From Andrena cerasifolii (Eukaryota; Arthropoda; Insecta; Hymenoptera; Andrenidae): 64,000 bases of DNA. Numbering within the stretch: the first letter of the stretch is position 1; each line of letters starts with the position of its first letter. The DNA is taken from the NCBI RefSeq assembly GCF_050908995.1, contig NC_135119.1, positions 15,066,001-15,130,000 on the forward strand. Reading direction: 5' to 3'. The notes beneath the pieces are model-generated. The model did no database searches, had not been told where the DNA came from, and worked only from the letters and a program-made list of their open reading frames with translations. Of this stretch, positions 13,496-26,403 are shown piece by piece. The translations under genes were made by a program, and so were the position numbers.

Positions 13496-13627
13496 GAAAC
13501 GATAATAGTATTATACGCTATCATGTCGACAAGTCTAAACCGTATTGTATTATATTATATAAGAGTCTGTCCATATTAATAATAATAATAATTATATTAA
13601 TTATAATAGCTGTGTTTGAAAACGAGA

Positions 13628-13670
13628 AATAAATTGTGGTTGAATATGAAATCGAGCCGAGTGTGTCACA
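13628..13670 (+). promoter_or_regulatory. distal poly(A) site candidate
   Basis: AATAAA at 13628-13633 is followed about 25 bases later by GTGTGTCACACA, a GU-rich downstream element at textbook spacing. Of the AATAAA hexamers in the region it has the best context. The G-run at 13771 follows closely. Confidence 0.45.
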
Positions 13671-13770
13671 CACGTGCTGCGGAAACGGATGTGTACCGGA
13701 CGCACGCTCTCCTCCAACTTTCGTCTCTCCGCGTTGGACCAAAGTTTATCGATCGATGCGCGAACAACCG

Positions 13771-13812
13771 GTGGGGGAGGAGGGAGGGAGGGGGGGAGGG
13801 GGGAGGGGTGGT
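13771..13812 (+). terminator. G-run (G-quadruplex/MAZ-like) pause-site candidate
   Basis: There are at least six runs of three or more G within about 40 bases on the + strand, including a GGGGGGAGGGG-like core. RNA from this strand could fold into a G-quadruplex. G-rich MAZ-type tracts downstream of poly(A) sites are known to pause RNA polymerase II. The position, 140 bases past the distal poly(A) candidate, fits that role. The sequence is clear; the function is inferred. Confidence 0.45.
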
Positions 13813-16800
13813 ATACGCGGTTGAAACCGGTCGGGTTCGTTCGACCTCGATTCGCGAGATTGATCGACCCTCTGCCGTGTTGCTTCTCCTCTTTCGATCA
13901 ATTAATTAATTGGTAATACGGTGGGTTATTCGTTTCAGCGGTAACGATACACGTAGGGTACACCACGTTAGCCATATGTTTGGGACCATTTTACATTGTA
14001 CTTGCAATTATTATTATTCCAGAAATAACGAGTTTGCTCCGCACTTGAGGAAGAAGACAGACATTTCTGAAATAAATAAGAAGATACTGAGAGCTTTAGA
14101 AGCTTGCTAATTAATCGGTACAAGTTTCGTGAATGGTTTCAAGCTTATGGCCGCCAACGCACGGTGCCCTATATAATTTTCCGTAGGTGCATATAGCGTT
14201 CGTCTAGCGAGAACGACATCGATCCTGGCGGTCAGCGATGTCGTTCACGCCCGAGCGAAAATATCGCGGGCCGTACGCCACTGGGACCCTTCGAAAAGGT
14301 TGCCCGGTAACACCGAAGGTTGCATTTATACGAATTGTGGCGGAAGGAACCATTGTATAATCCAAGATGGCCTCCACCTCGGAGAGGATTATTATTGGCT
14401 AATACGAGGCAAGAGGCTCCGCCTTGGCTCACGGCTCGTGACGGGATGATTTATTGGGATTTCTGTCTGTTCGCCCCTGCGCTGCAACGAGCATACCGTG
14501 TGCCTAGCTTCTAGGCGGCTGGGTATGCCTGGAACACTGTGATATTGGATTTCGACGTTTCGCCAAACTGCAGCTGCAACGCTTTCTTCTCGACAGGAAC
14601 GTCTCCATTTCTCCCCTGGAATTCCGGGTCCATGTGGAATCCCATGCTTCCCTGGCTGACCCACTTTCCACCCCCCCCATTTCACATTCCACCTATACAG
14701 CGCCAGCTGTGATTTTCTTTATTCGATCAACTGGAGCACAAGCAGGATTCGATGGGTTTTTGGCGATGCTTCCAGGCCTCTCTGATCCTCTCCGGCTCCT
14801 TACAGGGGAATTCTTGTTTGGATAACAGATCGACAGACCTGGATCCCAAAGGTCGACTCCCTTCTGTCTATAGATTCTTCGGATCAACAAGTATTGTGCG
14901 TATCTGAAACGCTTTGTGCCTGCCCAAAAAGAACGGGAGCTTTAGCAAAGCTAACTTCTATGAGATACAAGGATAAAGGGGGAAATTAGTCTTTAGACGC
15001 GAGCTTTCAGTATTCGCCTGGACAAGTGGAGCCGCTAATTGGGCAAAGTCCGATCTCCTCTTTGGGGGTAATTCATGGCCAAGGGCGATCTGTTAGCACA
15101 ATTGGTTATTAACTCGCAGAGAGGTCAGGGGACAGTCAGCGCTACGAAGCCGCAGGGCAGAGGGAGAATGCTCTCGTTCTAATTTAGCTTTCGTCTGATC
15201 ACCACTTTCTGGCTGAGACCTGGCCAATGGAATAGAAAGTCTCTCGCGCAGGTAAGTACAGTTGACACAAAGATGTTGCGCCAGCAGTTCTCTTCTTGGA
15301 CCTTGCTCTTCCAATGGGTCATCTGTACCCGAAGCGTCGCGATCCTCTGCCAAAGCAACAGATCGTCAAGTAAGTGCGAGGATCGTTAGGGACACGAGGG
15401 AAGGAAACGTACGCTGACCTTTGCCAATTCCGCTGTTGCAGGTGCATCCAGGTCGCAAAGTCGACCGACAAGGAACGCGGCGGATGGGAAAGGGAGGAGG
15501 GAGACAGGCGAAGGGATGGAAGGCGGCGGAGTGGAGAGCTGGCAAGATAGAGGGGCACGGTGGGAGGGAGGATGGCGGTCAGAATTTATGGCCGCTTTAT
15601 CACTTTACCGGCCTTGCCGCGTCTCAGTGAGGAGGGCCAGGATCTCACGATGAACTTTGGCACTCGACTCCGTTGCACTCGACGAACGGTGAGCCCCCTA
15701 ACTTTCTTGTTTACTCGCGTTTTGCCAGAGAGAGATTACACGTACACCTGTTTCCTCTTTCTTCGTCTTCCGGGCTTTCGACGCTGAACGACACGTTCCC
15801 TTGGAAATGGGAATTAGGTTACGACGACTGGGAGCCGGGGGTTGGAGGAAGTTGTCGACATCTTGTGGAAATAGAAGCGAATAATTCGGACGCCCCGATT
15901 TATTCCGAAGGTCTCTGTGTCTGTCAGGAACGAACGAAAGAGAGGTCGGACTTTTGGAGGATGTCTCTGCGCTGTAGTTCGACAGATACAGATGGGAGAT
16001 CGTTAAGGGAGAGTTTGTTAGCTATCGAGCGAAGATGACGCGGTATCTAGAGTTTTATAACCAGGGGAATTCAGCTCCGTGGATTGCAAACAGCCCCGCG
16101 GACCGCGAATTCCAGCGTGAAATCCCACGCGTCTTCCCTAACCGGCGAGGAACCCTATCGCGGCTCTCGCAGAATTTACGCGACACTGGCCGGCGCGGCG
16201 TCGTGACACGTACGACTGCATAACGCATAAAGTAACCCCCATTAACAGACCATAAATTCAATCCCTGCGGCACCGTTGTTATGTATGAGCGTCGTTAGTG
16301 TTAATAGAGTGTTAATTGCTCCTATACCGCTCTCGATTCTGTTCAGGTGACGGAGCCGCTGATGGTGGTAGAAGGCGAGACAGGCGAAGCAGAAAGGGAG
16401 AAAGAGACGGGGAGAGAGAGAGCGAGCGAGTGAGAAAGCGATAGATAGGGAGAGAGGGAGACGATGGCCATAGAGGATTCCCGGTTGCGTGCTGTCCAGT
16501 TACTACTAGCGCCGTGCTTCTGCTATTTTGCATAGGGAATACATCAATTTTCGGCGCTTCCCTCTCGTCGATCTCTCTCTCTCTCCGTCCCTCCAGCTCT
16601 CTGCCACCCTCCCTGCCCCTATCTTCGCGCTCCCCCTCACCTGCTCATCCCGGCGTAACTTCCGGCACGCATAACCTCCAGCAACCCCCGCCATCGGCGC
16701 ACAGCGCTTCGTGTAACCGTAATTCGTATCGAAGATAATTGATATCGCGTCCCTCTCGCGACGAGGGGAGGCTCGATGATCGCGACGCGCTTTTACGTCT

Positions 16801-17004
16801 GCCCGGCGATCATCGCTTTCGATTTGCCACGCTCTAACGATTGCGCGGCGTAACCCGGACAATTGTCAAGGACTCGCGACTGTTTAATGCCGAACCTGGC
16901 TGTTTTCCACCGATACTTGACGAAGCTAAGTCTAAAGTGGTTACTACAGTCAGCTGTGACGTTGGTCCAACTTTGGCTTCCCTGATACGATAGCATTAAC
17001 GAAA
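13813..17004. other. intergenic DNA, unique
   Basis: No gene is recognised. The stretch has moderate GC, scattered TAATTA homeodomain-core motifs (for example near 13900) and no transposon termini. A purine-rich run (about 16365-16465, with GA repeats) is followed by a pyrimidine-rich run (about 16560-16640). The open frames present lack domains or shared composition. Confidence 0.6.
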
Positions 17005-18016
17005 GAGCTATTCCACGTCAAAACGAATAGGAGAAAAATTTAGTTTCGCCGATTCTCTTCAAAATTACAGCATTTGCCGATAACCTTGCAAAAACAAAGT
17101 GCACTGAATTTTAACGGCCTGTGTCAAATAGTTTTCGAAATATTTAATGTTACAGTTTCGAGATTTCAAACAAAATCGGCTGACGCGTCATCACTTAAAC
17201 TGTAATATCTCGGTCGTTTTTACAGATAATTGCACCGTTTTGGGTTCATTCTAAAGCTGAAGGAATGCTTTCTCAAAACGTATATAGAATATTTTCTTTA
17301 TTGTTAATAAACTTAACAGTAATCGATGTCAAAGATTCAAATCGCGATTTGACGTCGTTCCCACCCACGGTCCGGCTTGAAAAAATACTATTCGAATTCA
17401 TTAAGTCTTCAACTAATAAATGCCTTTTTCAAAAAAGTGGGGAGATTTTGGGAACAGTTAATAAAAAAAATAAAACTTACGATAGTGCACACCGCTTGGA
17501 ACTGCACGGTTCCCATGGTCAGTCAGCACGCACGCGTTTTCAAAACAATAGCCTAGCGTAGGAAAGTATTTATATACGATGGGTTAAAACAAATTTTTCT
17601 TTCAGTGTTTTCGGTATTCTCGAGAAAAATAGTAGGAATATCTGCTACCTACTATTGCTAATATTTTATATGGTGAGCAGATATTTCTGAAACATCGATT
17701 ACTGTTAAGTTTATTAACAATAAAGAAAATATTCTATATGCGTTTTGAGAAAGCATTCCTTCAGCTTTAGAATGAACCCAAGACGGTGGCATTATCTTTA
17801 AAAATGATCGAGATATTACAGTTTAAGTGATGACGCGTCAGCCGATTTTGTTTGAATTCTCGAAACTTTAAGATTAAATATTTCGAAAACTATTTGACAT
17901 AGGCCGTTGAAATTTAGTATACTTTGTTTTTGCAAGGTTATCGACAAATGCTGTAATTTTGCAGAGAATCGGTGAAACTAAATTTTTCACCTACCCGTTG
18001 TGACGTGGAGTAGCTC
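17005..18016. mobile_element. long-TIR (fold-back) element family A, complete copy
   Basis: Two 325-bp arms (17005-17329 and 17692-18016) are inverted near-identical copies. They begin GAGCTATTCCACGTC and end, inverted, GACGTGGAGTAGCTC. A 362-bp spacer separates them and holds a 47-bp hairpin (17638-17684). GAAA lies directly outside both ends, a possible 4-bp target duplication. No transposase frame is present. Two other copies occur in the window (1-285 and 44024-44636). The superfamily is not assigned. Confidence 0.9.
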
Positions 18017-18771
18017 GAAAGTATGGCATTCAAGTTTGAACGATGCCTCTGGACCACGGACAATTTAATTTCCTGTTTAATAGACCCGACGACTGCGGCG
18101 CAATTAGATAATAGAGGGTAACTGCTGAGATCGGTACTGAAATGTATTTCAACGCACACCATATTGCTGCACGAACGTCGCCGCCTTAATATCCGGAACT
18201 TAGCAGGTGTCTCGTCATCGCGTGTTCGCGACAAAAGCTCGTATTTCACGGGAGCGGACCTAAGGGGTGGCGAGCGCCGAAATGCTTGCAAGTAAAAGCT
18301 GAAAGCGAGGAGAAGGTTGCATCTCGGGGTTGGATCATTCGGTATCGGTGTGGAGGAGCTAGAATACATAACGTAGAACGGGACATAAATCAATAATATC
18401 GCCGCCCCCTCTCCTTCCTTTCCTCCCCCGGGAGCACCGCCGTTCGCTCCCCGAGCACCGTCTCTCCCCCGCAAACCGCCGAGCGACGCCGGCGTCTCTC
18501 TCGCAATCAATGTTTGCGTCTAAAGCGTCACAAACAATATATGACCTCCGGCGTTCGGCGATTAATACGTCCTGTCGCGTGCGTGCAAAAGTATATCCAC
18601 GACTTAATTAACGAATCAATCGGCCGGCGATCGCTGCGAGAATTATCCGATCATTGGCCGCCGATAAGATCGCGTTCGATTCATCAAAATTACCGTACAC
18701 CTTTGGCGTCCATTTAGTACGAACTTTGCAAAACTCTCGACTGCTCTTTGCGCGTTGCTTTCTTTCCTCCC
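18017..18771. other. intergenic DNA between two fold-back elements
   Basis: About 750 bases of unique GC-rich sequence. No gene, repeat or regulatory site is recognised. Confidence 0.6.
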
Positions 18772-20031
18772 GGGTCATTCCACGCGAAGTCGGACACTTT
18801 TCGGAGTAACATTTCGGATTTTGGTGCAACTTGGATGTGTCGTAGTCTTTAGGGGTATATAAACATATCTCGAAGGATTTCTCGAAATGTCAAAAATTGT
18901 GGATGCTACAGCTCTTTGAAATATAGTGTTTACTATTTTTCCAAAAATTATAACTGTTCAACTAATAAACGGATAAATATGACCTTTTGGGTGCTTACAG
19001 TGCAGATATAAGAGTACCTAATAAAAATTATTTCACTTAGTAAAAACGAATATTTGACAATTTATTTAGTAATTGTTCTAAACAAATGCAATTTTATAGT
19101 TGAAGGCACCTTTTTAAAAATTTGGAAAAAATAGGAGGATGAAGCCCTGTTTTTCCTCTTTATGGACATGTTTTGAAAAACGTGGACGTTTTAAAATTGG
19201 CCAAATGAAAATTAATTGAATGTAACGCTGCGTCAAATCACACCGGCTCGACTGGTCGCACGGGCCGTGCGGTACTCGCAGCGGCCAAGCGGCTATACCT
19301 GCCACTTTTATATAGGGTGTTAACGAGGACCGCTGCAAGGTTTAATACCGTTAATAGTTACTGGAAACTCACTCTCTGTCGATGGCACTTATTGTTTGAA
19401 ACATTTAAGTTGCCATTGTTCAATGGAAACCACGAGAAGGTGGTGAGTATTCTTCCATCGAGAGAGGATGAGATGTGATGGGATTATGTTAAAGGATAAT
19501 TATTTTGTCGTATTTTTCAGCGTCTTTTGGAATACATGACCGGTTATGGAATTACTTATTTGATAATTGCTACAACTTTTGATTTGTCACTGTATGAATA
19601 GACTTTAGCTTTTAAATGAGACACTGTATCCGCTGGCATAAATGAATGAAAATTTCGCGTTCCAGAAATTGTTTTTGCAAGTCCACGTCTCTCTAGTAAT
19701 AATCGTGAATGTTTTTGATATTATTTCTGGAAATAATAGATGGTCAAATATTCGTTTTTATTAAGTGAAATAATTTTTATTAGGTACTCTTACATCTGCA
19801 CTGTAAGCACCCAAAAGGTCATTTTTATCCGTTTATTATTTCAACAGTTATAATTTTTGAAAAAATAGTAAACCCTATATTTTAAAGAGCTGTAACATCC
19901 ACAATTTTTGACATTTCGAAAAATCCTTCGAGATATGTTTATATACCCCTAAAGACTACAACATATCCAAGTTGCACAAAAAAATCCGAAATGTTACTCC
20001 GAAAAGTGTCCGACTTCGCGTGGAATGACCC
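18772..20031. mobile_element. long-TIR element family B, 1260 bp
   Basis: Inverted arms at 18772-19058 and 19743-20031 (about 288 bp) begin GGGTCATTCCACGCGAAG. TCCC lies directly outside both ends, a candidate 4-bp target duplication. The 684-bp centre is unrelated to the arms and holds a GC-rich segment near 19240-19340, but has no transposase. The terminus shares ATTCCACG with family A. Confidence 0.9.
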
Positions 20032-23000
20032 TCCCGTGACGAGCTTAGAAAGACAGTAGCTTCTGCGTAAGTAGTATCACCCTGTATACCGCCAAAGTAA
20101 CTTCTTTCCCGGACGCGATAGCGATCGTCGAAGGAGCGCGTCGTCCCTTCGTCTTGTCACCCGAAACTCAGCCGTAAATGCAACTTTCACCGGTACACGG
20201 AGCCGTCTATTAACGCGTTAAAGCGAAGTTAGCCGGGCAGGAGCCGTCGAGGCGGGGGTTGAACTTCCCCCGGCCCCGCGGAGTTTCCTGCTGTACGTGT
20301 CGTCGATACGGAAAGGCTAAATGCAAAACCTTGTAAGGGGAGATGGTCTCGAGTTCCGACAGGCCAACAAAACATCCTCGCAATTAACCGTATATTCCGA
20401 TGACACTGGTGCAGTATCCCCAGGAGGGGCGAGCCGCGGGATGGGAAGGGGTTGAGACGAGCCTCCAACGTCGCTGGTAATTTCGTCTCGTCCAGCTTTC
20501 AACCCCTTTCTCCTTGACCCATCGGACGGTTGTCACGCGGACCCCTGCTCGACACCGCGGAGGACCTTGCTACCTGCAAAACAAGGAAAAAACCGTTAAA
20601 TAATAAAAACTCCTCCGATTTATGTCCCGGAGAATTGGACGTGTAGATTGGGAACGGCGGCCGGGGGTAGGGGGGTTGGAAATTCGTCGGGCGAAATTGA
20701 AAAGTGGCCGAGAGATGTGGCCCCGGACGAATATCGGTAGGCAGATGGATGAGGAGCGGGCTCCGGCGGGGGATTGAAACGGGCGAACGGACGTGGAAAA
20801 AATATCCGGCGAAGCTTGATCGACTGAAAAGTGTTCGCGCGAGCTGCCGATGGTCCCTTTCCTGGATTTGTTTTCGCTTCGCTCTTCTGCTTACGAAGAC
20901 GAAGTTATCGCGACGAGCCATTACTTGGACCGTGGTTCGAAGCTCGTAGATGCTCTGTTGATTTTTCACTCGGGGGTGGGTCCGGGATCAGGTGACAGGT
21001 GTTCTCTCGCGCTTGACGCGGCTCGATTGATAGCTGGACAGGGATGTCATTTCTGGAGAATGAATTTGTTTAACTTAGCGACTTTCGGGGTGTAATCTCT
21101 TGATCTGGTGATAAATCTTTTCGCGATCTGCGCGACGATATCGCCGATGTCCTGTCGCGTAGCGCGCGTTAGTCACGTTATGTAGGCCACTGTAGTTTGC
21201 ACTGAGAAAAAATTCACTAAGCAAGCAAGTCTAAGTTAGTTGAACCGCCTGGTTATCAATTTTCCAACGCTGTAAAAACTATCAATACGCTAAATAATAA
21301 ATAACTGCTTTACTTGTTTCAGGTGACCGAGTATCTATACCTCGCGTGTTTCTAAACACTGGTCAGCCGAGATCTTGATGCGACTTACCCGCACTCACGA
21401 TTATGGGTGGGATTAAGTTCCAGCGTGCACTTGCAGACCTCAACCAATTGGGTATTAAAGTATCCTACCTGAAGCTGATGAAGTTTAATTGGCAATTAGA
21501 TGGGAGTATCGACCTTTGGGGATGAATTTGCTAACTGCGACGGATTTTGGGAGCAAAGTTACCACACTTTCACTGAATGCAGCGATAAGAACATTTATAA
21601 ACAGTTCGTGGGAACTGATTCCACTCGTGAGGAAGACGAATCTGTCGTAACTTAAGCAGACTGACAATGCGCCGAATGTAAAAAAGAAGGATTGAATCTC
21701 TAAATACAGAAATCTTACGTTCGGAGATGTCTCTAAATGCTTGAAAGATTCACACGACCCAGATAAGGGCTCGTTATACCCATGAGTTGCGATTTCAATT
21801 ACAGTGCTGTGATTACGCTAAAATATACGTGGGTTGGAAGATCGCAATGCACTTCACGATGATGAAACTACCCTTCCCTTCGGCCCACAATTTACACTTC
21901 CATTTACAAGCACGGTTATTAGCGATGAAGTTGTCCCAGAAGAATTCAGACGTGTCCTATGGCCATCGGAGCATCATCAGCTGCATTCTTAACACGATCC
22001 CGAAGACGAGCGACCACGTGGGCCGACGTGGACCACGGGCAATTGGAAAGCGAAGAAGCAAAGTGGGCGCGAGACGGTTTCGAAATTGGCGCCGTTTTCG
22101 AGGTGGCTGGCAGCCATTAGGTTGCTCCGTGACATTCGAGGGAGAGGATGATGGTTCCATCGAGTAGGTAGTGCCTAGACGGGGCTCCACCCAGCACTTA
22201 GTTCACGTCGTGACTGTGGCCCGGGGCACGGCCGTTTCCAGGGTACAGTCACGCCCCTGCCCTGCCAACACTGAACTCCGATTCGCTGGCCCATATCTCA
22301 TCTGGTCCATCGCATTAGCCTAATCTGCCAACTACAAGAGGAACAGGGGGGCGAAAAAAAACAAAAAAAAAGGGGGGAAAAATGCGGCCATCGATGGTTG
22401 GTTGCCCCCGCCGACGCGGAATCGCGTGGCGAGGTGCTGCCACCTTAGCGGCCGAACCGCGAACGCCGCCGATCGATGTCTTCCTTTTTTCTTCCTTTTT
22501 TATTTGCAGCACCTTACATCCACCGTTTTCCGTACCTCCGTTCGATTATCTAGTTCCTTGGAATATTCCTGGACCCACCGTGCGGGCCTACTTGACGGAC
22601 CCGATGGCTCGGGAGTGGCCGATTTTTCGCTGCCCGAATTCGCCCCCTTGAGTTATCGCGGAGGAAGGAGTCTCGTGGGTCGTGGGTCCCAATAGAGCGC
22701 AGCAACGCTTGCATCCGCAGAGGTAACTTAGATTTAACTTCTGCTCGATGACATTCGCGGTGTCTTTATCTTTTGTCGCGGTATAATGCTTTGATTAAAC
22801 TCGGGGGTAACAGACTGCGAGTGTCTCTGCTAATATTTTTTGGACTCAGTACTATTCACCAAAGGAAAACGCTAGAACGTTATTGTCAATTTTATGCTTC
22901 GATATTCCTTTGCAAAATTTAGTTGGTAAATAACGACTGCTATTTCTCGCATGACGTTCTGTGAGCTATTCCGGTTCACTGTCTTAATAAGATCAATCCG

Positions 23001-25404
23001 CATCGAAGCTCTGTGCTGATTCCATGCATTCGAAGTGACAACAGAAGCTTCTGAAGCTTTTAAAACTTCTAAACTAAAACTTTTAAGCTTCTAAGCTGAT
23101 TCTCGTGTTTACTTATTCTTCCTCTCTTACTGTCATTGTAACTGCCTACAAGATCGAGTACCTACCTGATCATTTTGAGTACTCGATGTAAATCCGAGCA
23201 AGCACAAAATCATTTCCGTATATTGTAATTATCTGCAAAAGAAAAAGTCGTTGAAATCACTGCAGTCGATCGTGCTCTTACCTGGCATCGCATCACTGTT
23301 TTGACACGTCGTCGCCGCGTCACATTGGCACGATCGTCGTTGACGTTTCGGCGCCCCGGGAAATCCGTTTTGTCGCGTTCGAGCAATAAACTTCTTATAG
23401 AGCAGCTTAGAAACACGGCCCGAACGCGGCCGACGAGTCAGTTTACGTCTCACGTCGGACGAGGAAGCAACGGTGCCGTGACGCGGTTGGACTTTCTGCC
23501 CCCTTCGAGCCACTGTCGCAGAAACTGGTGAGTCCCTGCTGCAATTGCATGCGATATTTCGCTAATCTTCTCTCCTGTATACCTACCAAGCGTTTGCGAG
23601 TCCGATCGCAGCGACTCGTGCTCGGTAGCGACGGGGAAACTGGCTGTGCCAGGTTCTCAAATTCGGCCACTGGCCATTGTATCAACAAACTCCCGTTGAA
23701 CGCTAGGCTAAACGTCGAACGAGCAGCTTTAAACACCCCGGTAATTCGTACCTATCACGCGCTATTCGTAATTTCAGCGGGCAACATCGGTGCGACTGGT
23801 CCCCGTGTACCGGGATTAAAGAGCGATTATTAACGAATAGCGCCGCGAATAATATTATCTCGCGAAAATAATGCCAGCTGAAAGTTGTGGGTACCAGAAA
23901 CCTTGGGGCATGGAAATTTCCACTCTTCCCGCTTTATTACCTTCGCAACGATTTTCTAATTGTATTTCGTCCATTGAATCGCGACCGTAATATCGCCATA
24001 AACGCAGCGCAACCATAAACGCCGCGTCGTGTAAGGTAACAGCGGCGCAATTACCGCTCGGAGGACACGTTAGCGAACGCTAGACGCGCAAGACCAGTTC
24101 CAGAAGTTGGTTTCTTCGGGACATGGTCACGGTAAAAGTCAGTCAGTCTCGAATTGCCCGACATAAATCCCCATTTCCCTCCGGAGTGTATGAGCCGTGG
24201 TTCGCAAGGACGACGCTTCATCGCGCTGGCCAGGCCAAGGCAAGAAAAAAGCCAGATGTTGGCTACGCTGCGGCCCGAATATTGCGGTGATCTTCGGGCC
24301 CCATAAATTGCTCCAGTTTCGAAGGAAAGCCTTACCGTGACACGTGTGTACTGGAACAATGCCACTTTTCTTTGCCCTTGAGCCCGGAAGCAGGCCTAAG
24401 GAGGTTGCATCGCGCAACTCCTCTGGGGCTTGTCACGAAACGTCTTGCATAACTGGCGGACAAAGGGAACACGTGCAAACGTTAAGGCAATTGCTTTGGT
24501 CGAACACTTGAGTGGGTACCTACTGGAGCCTTTTGGTCGAGGGCTAGGTATTATATAGGTACTTTGGTCGCGAGGTTACTTGGAAAACTCCAGCTGAGCT
24601 ACGTGCGATGCCAAGTATTCGAAGTGTGTGAAATTTCCAGTGCTTGGTCTCATTCCTCTGTGATTCTTGGTGGGTAGGTCCTGCTTAAGGGGATGACGAC
24701 AGATTCAGAAGTATTTTCCAACAGTTTTAATACTGTTTCGTTTTAATCTCAGGATAAGGCTTAGGTAATTGGCAGAGAGTTTAGAGTGCTAGCTTTCTGG
24801 ACGATCCTTTTTACGTCCCGGAATATAACTTAGGGTTCGGAACTTTAAAGTGTATTAATTGCGACCAATGGAGCGTTTACACTTTTAACTTGTGCTGCTC
24901 CGAGGTTGGCAGACCAGGCGAGAAGGCAGGTTGGTGGCGAAGAGAATCAAGATCGGCCGGCTCGATTTCGTGCAAATTGAATATCCAGAGGAAAATTGAA
25001 GCGACGATAGATGATAGGGCGCCGGAGGCTTTAAGCGTTCGTTTAAATTAATTCACCAGGTTGTTAAGCTTAAAGTGCGGCATTAATTATTAGCGTGGTG
25101 TTAATTATTCGATGAAATGAAGTAAACAGTGTATTGTGTGAAAATGAGCCTGTGGCTTCGTTATGGCGCCGGCCATCTTGAATGAATATCTTGTATCATC
25201 AAGTATGCATGTAATTTCTTGCAAGAAACTGTACGCGTGACCTGGGCGCGACGCATAAATTCCACCGCAGGTGTACAGCGGTTTAATTTCTTTTTTTCTT
25301 TTCAAGCGGATACTTGCCGCCTATTGGTACCTACGACATTTTCCTATCGCTAATTTTCCTTTCTTTAGCTCGAGCTGTTGTCGCTTCAGTGATTTTAATA
25401 CATA
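20032..25404. other. intergenic DNA, unique
   Basis: Over 5 kb without a recognised gene or a delimited transposon. It contains CpG-rich segments, a G-rich patch near 20660, a mixed A/G homopolymer patch near 22346-22380, and a short AGCTTCTGAAGCTTTTAA-type local repeat at 23043-23098. Open frames of up to about 156 codons occur on both strands; their composition follows GC content and no motif is recognised. Confidence 0.55.
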
Positions 25405-26366
25405 GGGTAGACCGGGGCGAATCGGATCACTTTGTGTTTGACGGTAAAAAAATAATAGTCAGACATTAAAAAACTGATTTTTTAATATGTATTCGTGACC
25501 AGTACACCTTTCGCTCGAACATTAATATATAAAAATTGAAAATAAATTGAATATAAAAAGCTTTCATTTATAAACAAAAAAACAAAAAAAGTGAGAAATA
25601 TCTGATTCGCCCTGAAACTTGGGGCGAATCGGATAACCCAGAAATCTGTGAAGAAACTGAAATTTTCATAACAAAATCTTTAGAATCGACTTAAACAGAT
25701 TTAGATTTAATGACACTGAAGTCAAGTGACACTAGTTAGAACATAGATCGGAAGGATATTGCCGTTTTCTGCAGCCTCTATCAGCACAATTTTCTCGTGG
25801 CACCACTCTTGTCAGACAAACTTCTGAAAGTGGACGAATTAATTGTTCAGCACAGTAAATACAATCTTGTTAAGACCATTGATTTATTTATTTTTTCGTC
25901 ATTTTTTTAGATTTAAGTTTTATCACAGCTTCCTTTATTTATTTATTTTTTTTTGACATCATGACCCCTGATTGCTCTTTTTTATGTACGCACGAACCAT
26001 CTGTATATAAACAATTATCATATTTATCATCATAAAAGTACTGAAATGGAAAGAAAAGAGTGATCCGATTCGCCCCAAATGACGTGATCCGATTAGCCCC
26101 ATATTCCCTTCCACCTGATATTCGAGGGCTAAATTCGTTTCCTGATTTTAAACGTAAAGCTCGACGATATATATTTTTGCACTATGCGTCAGAACAATGT
26201 TTAGATTCTCCCTGTTTCTATTTTTCTTCCCTAGTTTTTAGTTTTGGTTTAATGCTAGTTATTTAGTTACGGCTAGGCTTCTAACAGTATTCTACTGCAG
26301 CCTCGCCCTTTACTTCGCTAGTCTTTACGTATTATTTTTCTCTGTATGTTTCAAGTAATAAAGACA

Positions 26367-26403
<37 letters not shown>

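Larger units (their letters stand above)
4344..13660 (+). other. Antp 3' UTR candidate (long, with several poly(A) sites)
   Basis: No credible coding sequence follows the Antp stop. The first 210 bases are C-rich. Then come GA tracts (4631-4689, 5074-5213), an AT tract (about 5328-5447), mixed unique sequence with AT-rich islands, a hAT MITE (8736-8970), a GA tract (10274-10330), CA repeats (about 12170-12200), another AT tract (about 13160-13205) and GAC/GAT triplet runs (13353-13386, 13468-13495). AATAAA hexamers lie at 4606, 4935, 8025, 10520, 10841, 13149 and 13628. Long neural 3' UTR isoforms are known for Drosophila Hox genes. That the UTR here reaches 13.65 kb is inference; the proximal end could be near 4.63 kb. 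Confidence 0.45.

Noticed and set aside
13311..13505. Asp-rich 64-codon frame
   Set aside because: Produced by GAC/GAT microsatellites within the UTR candidate.
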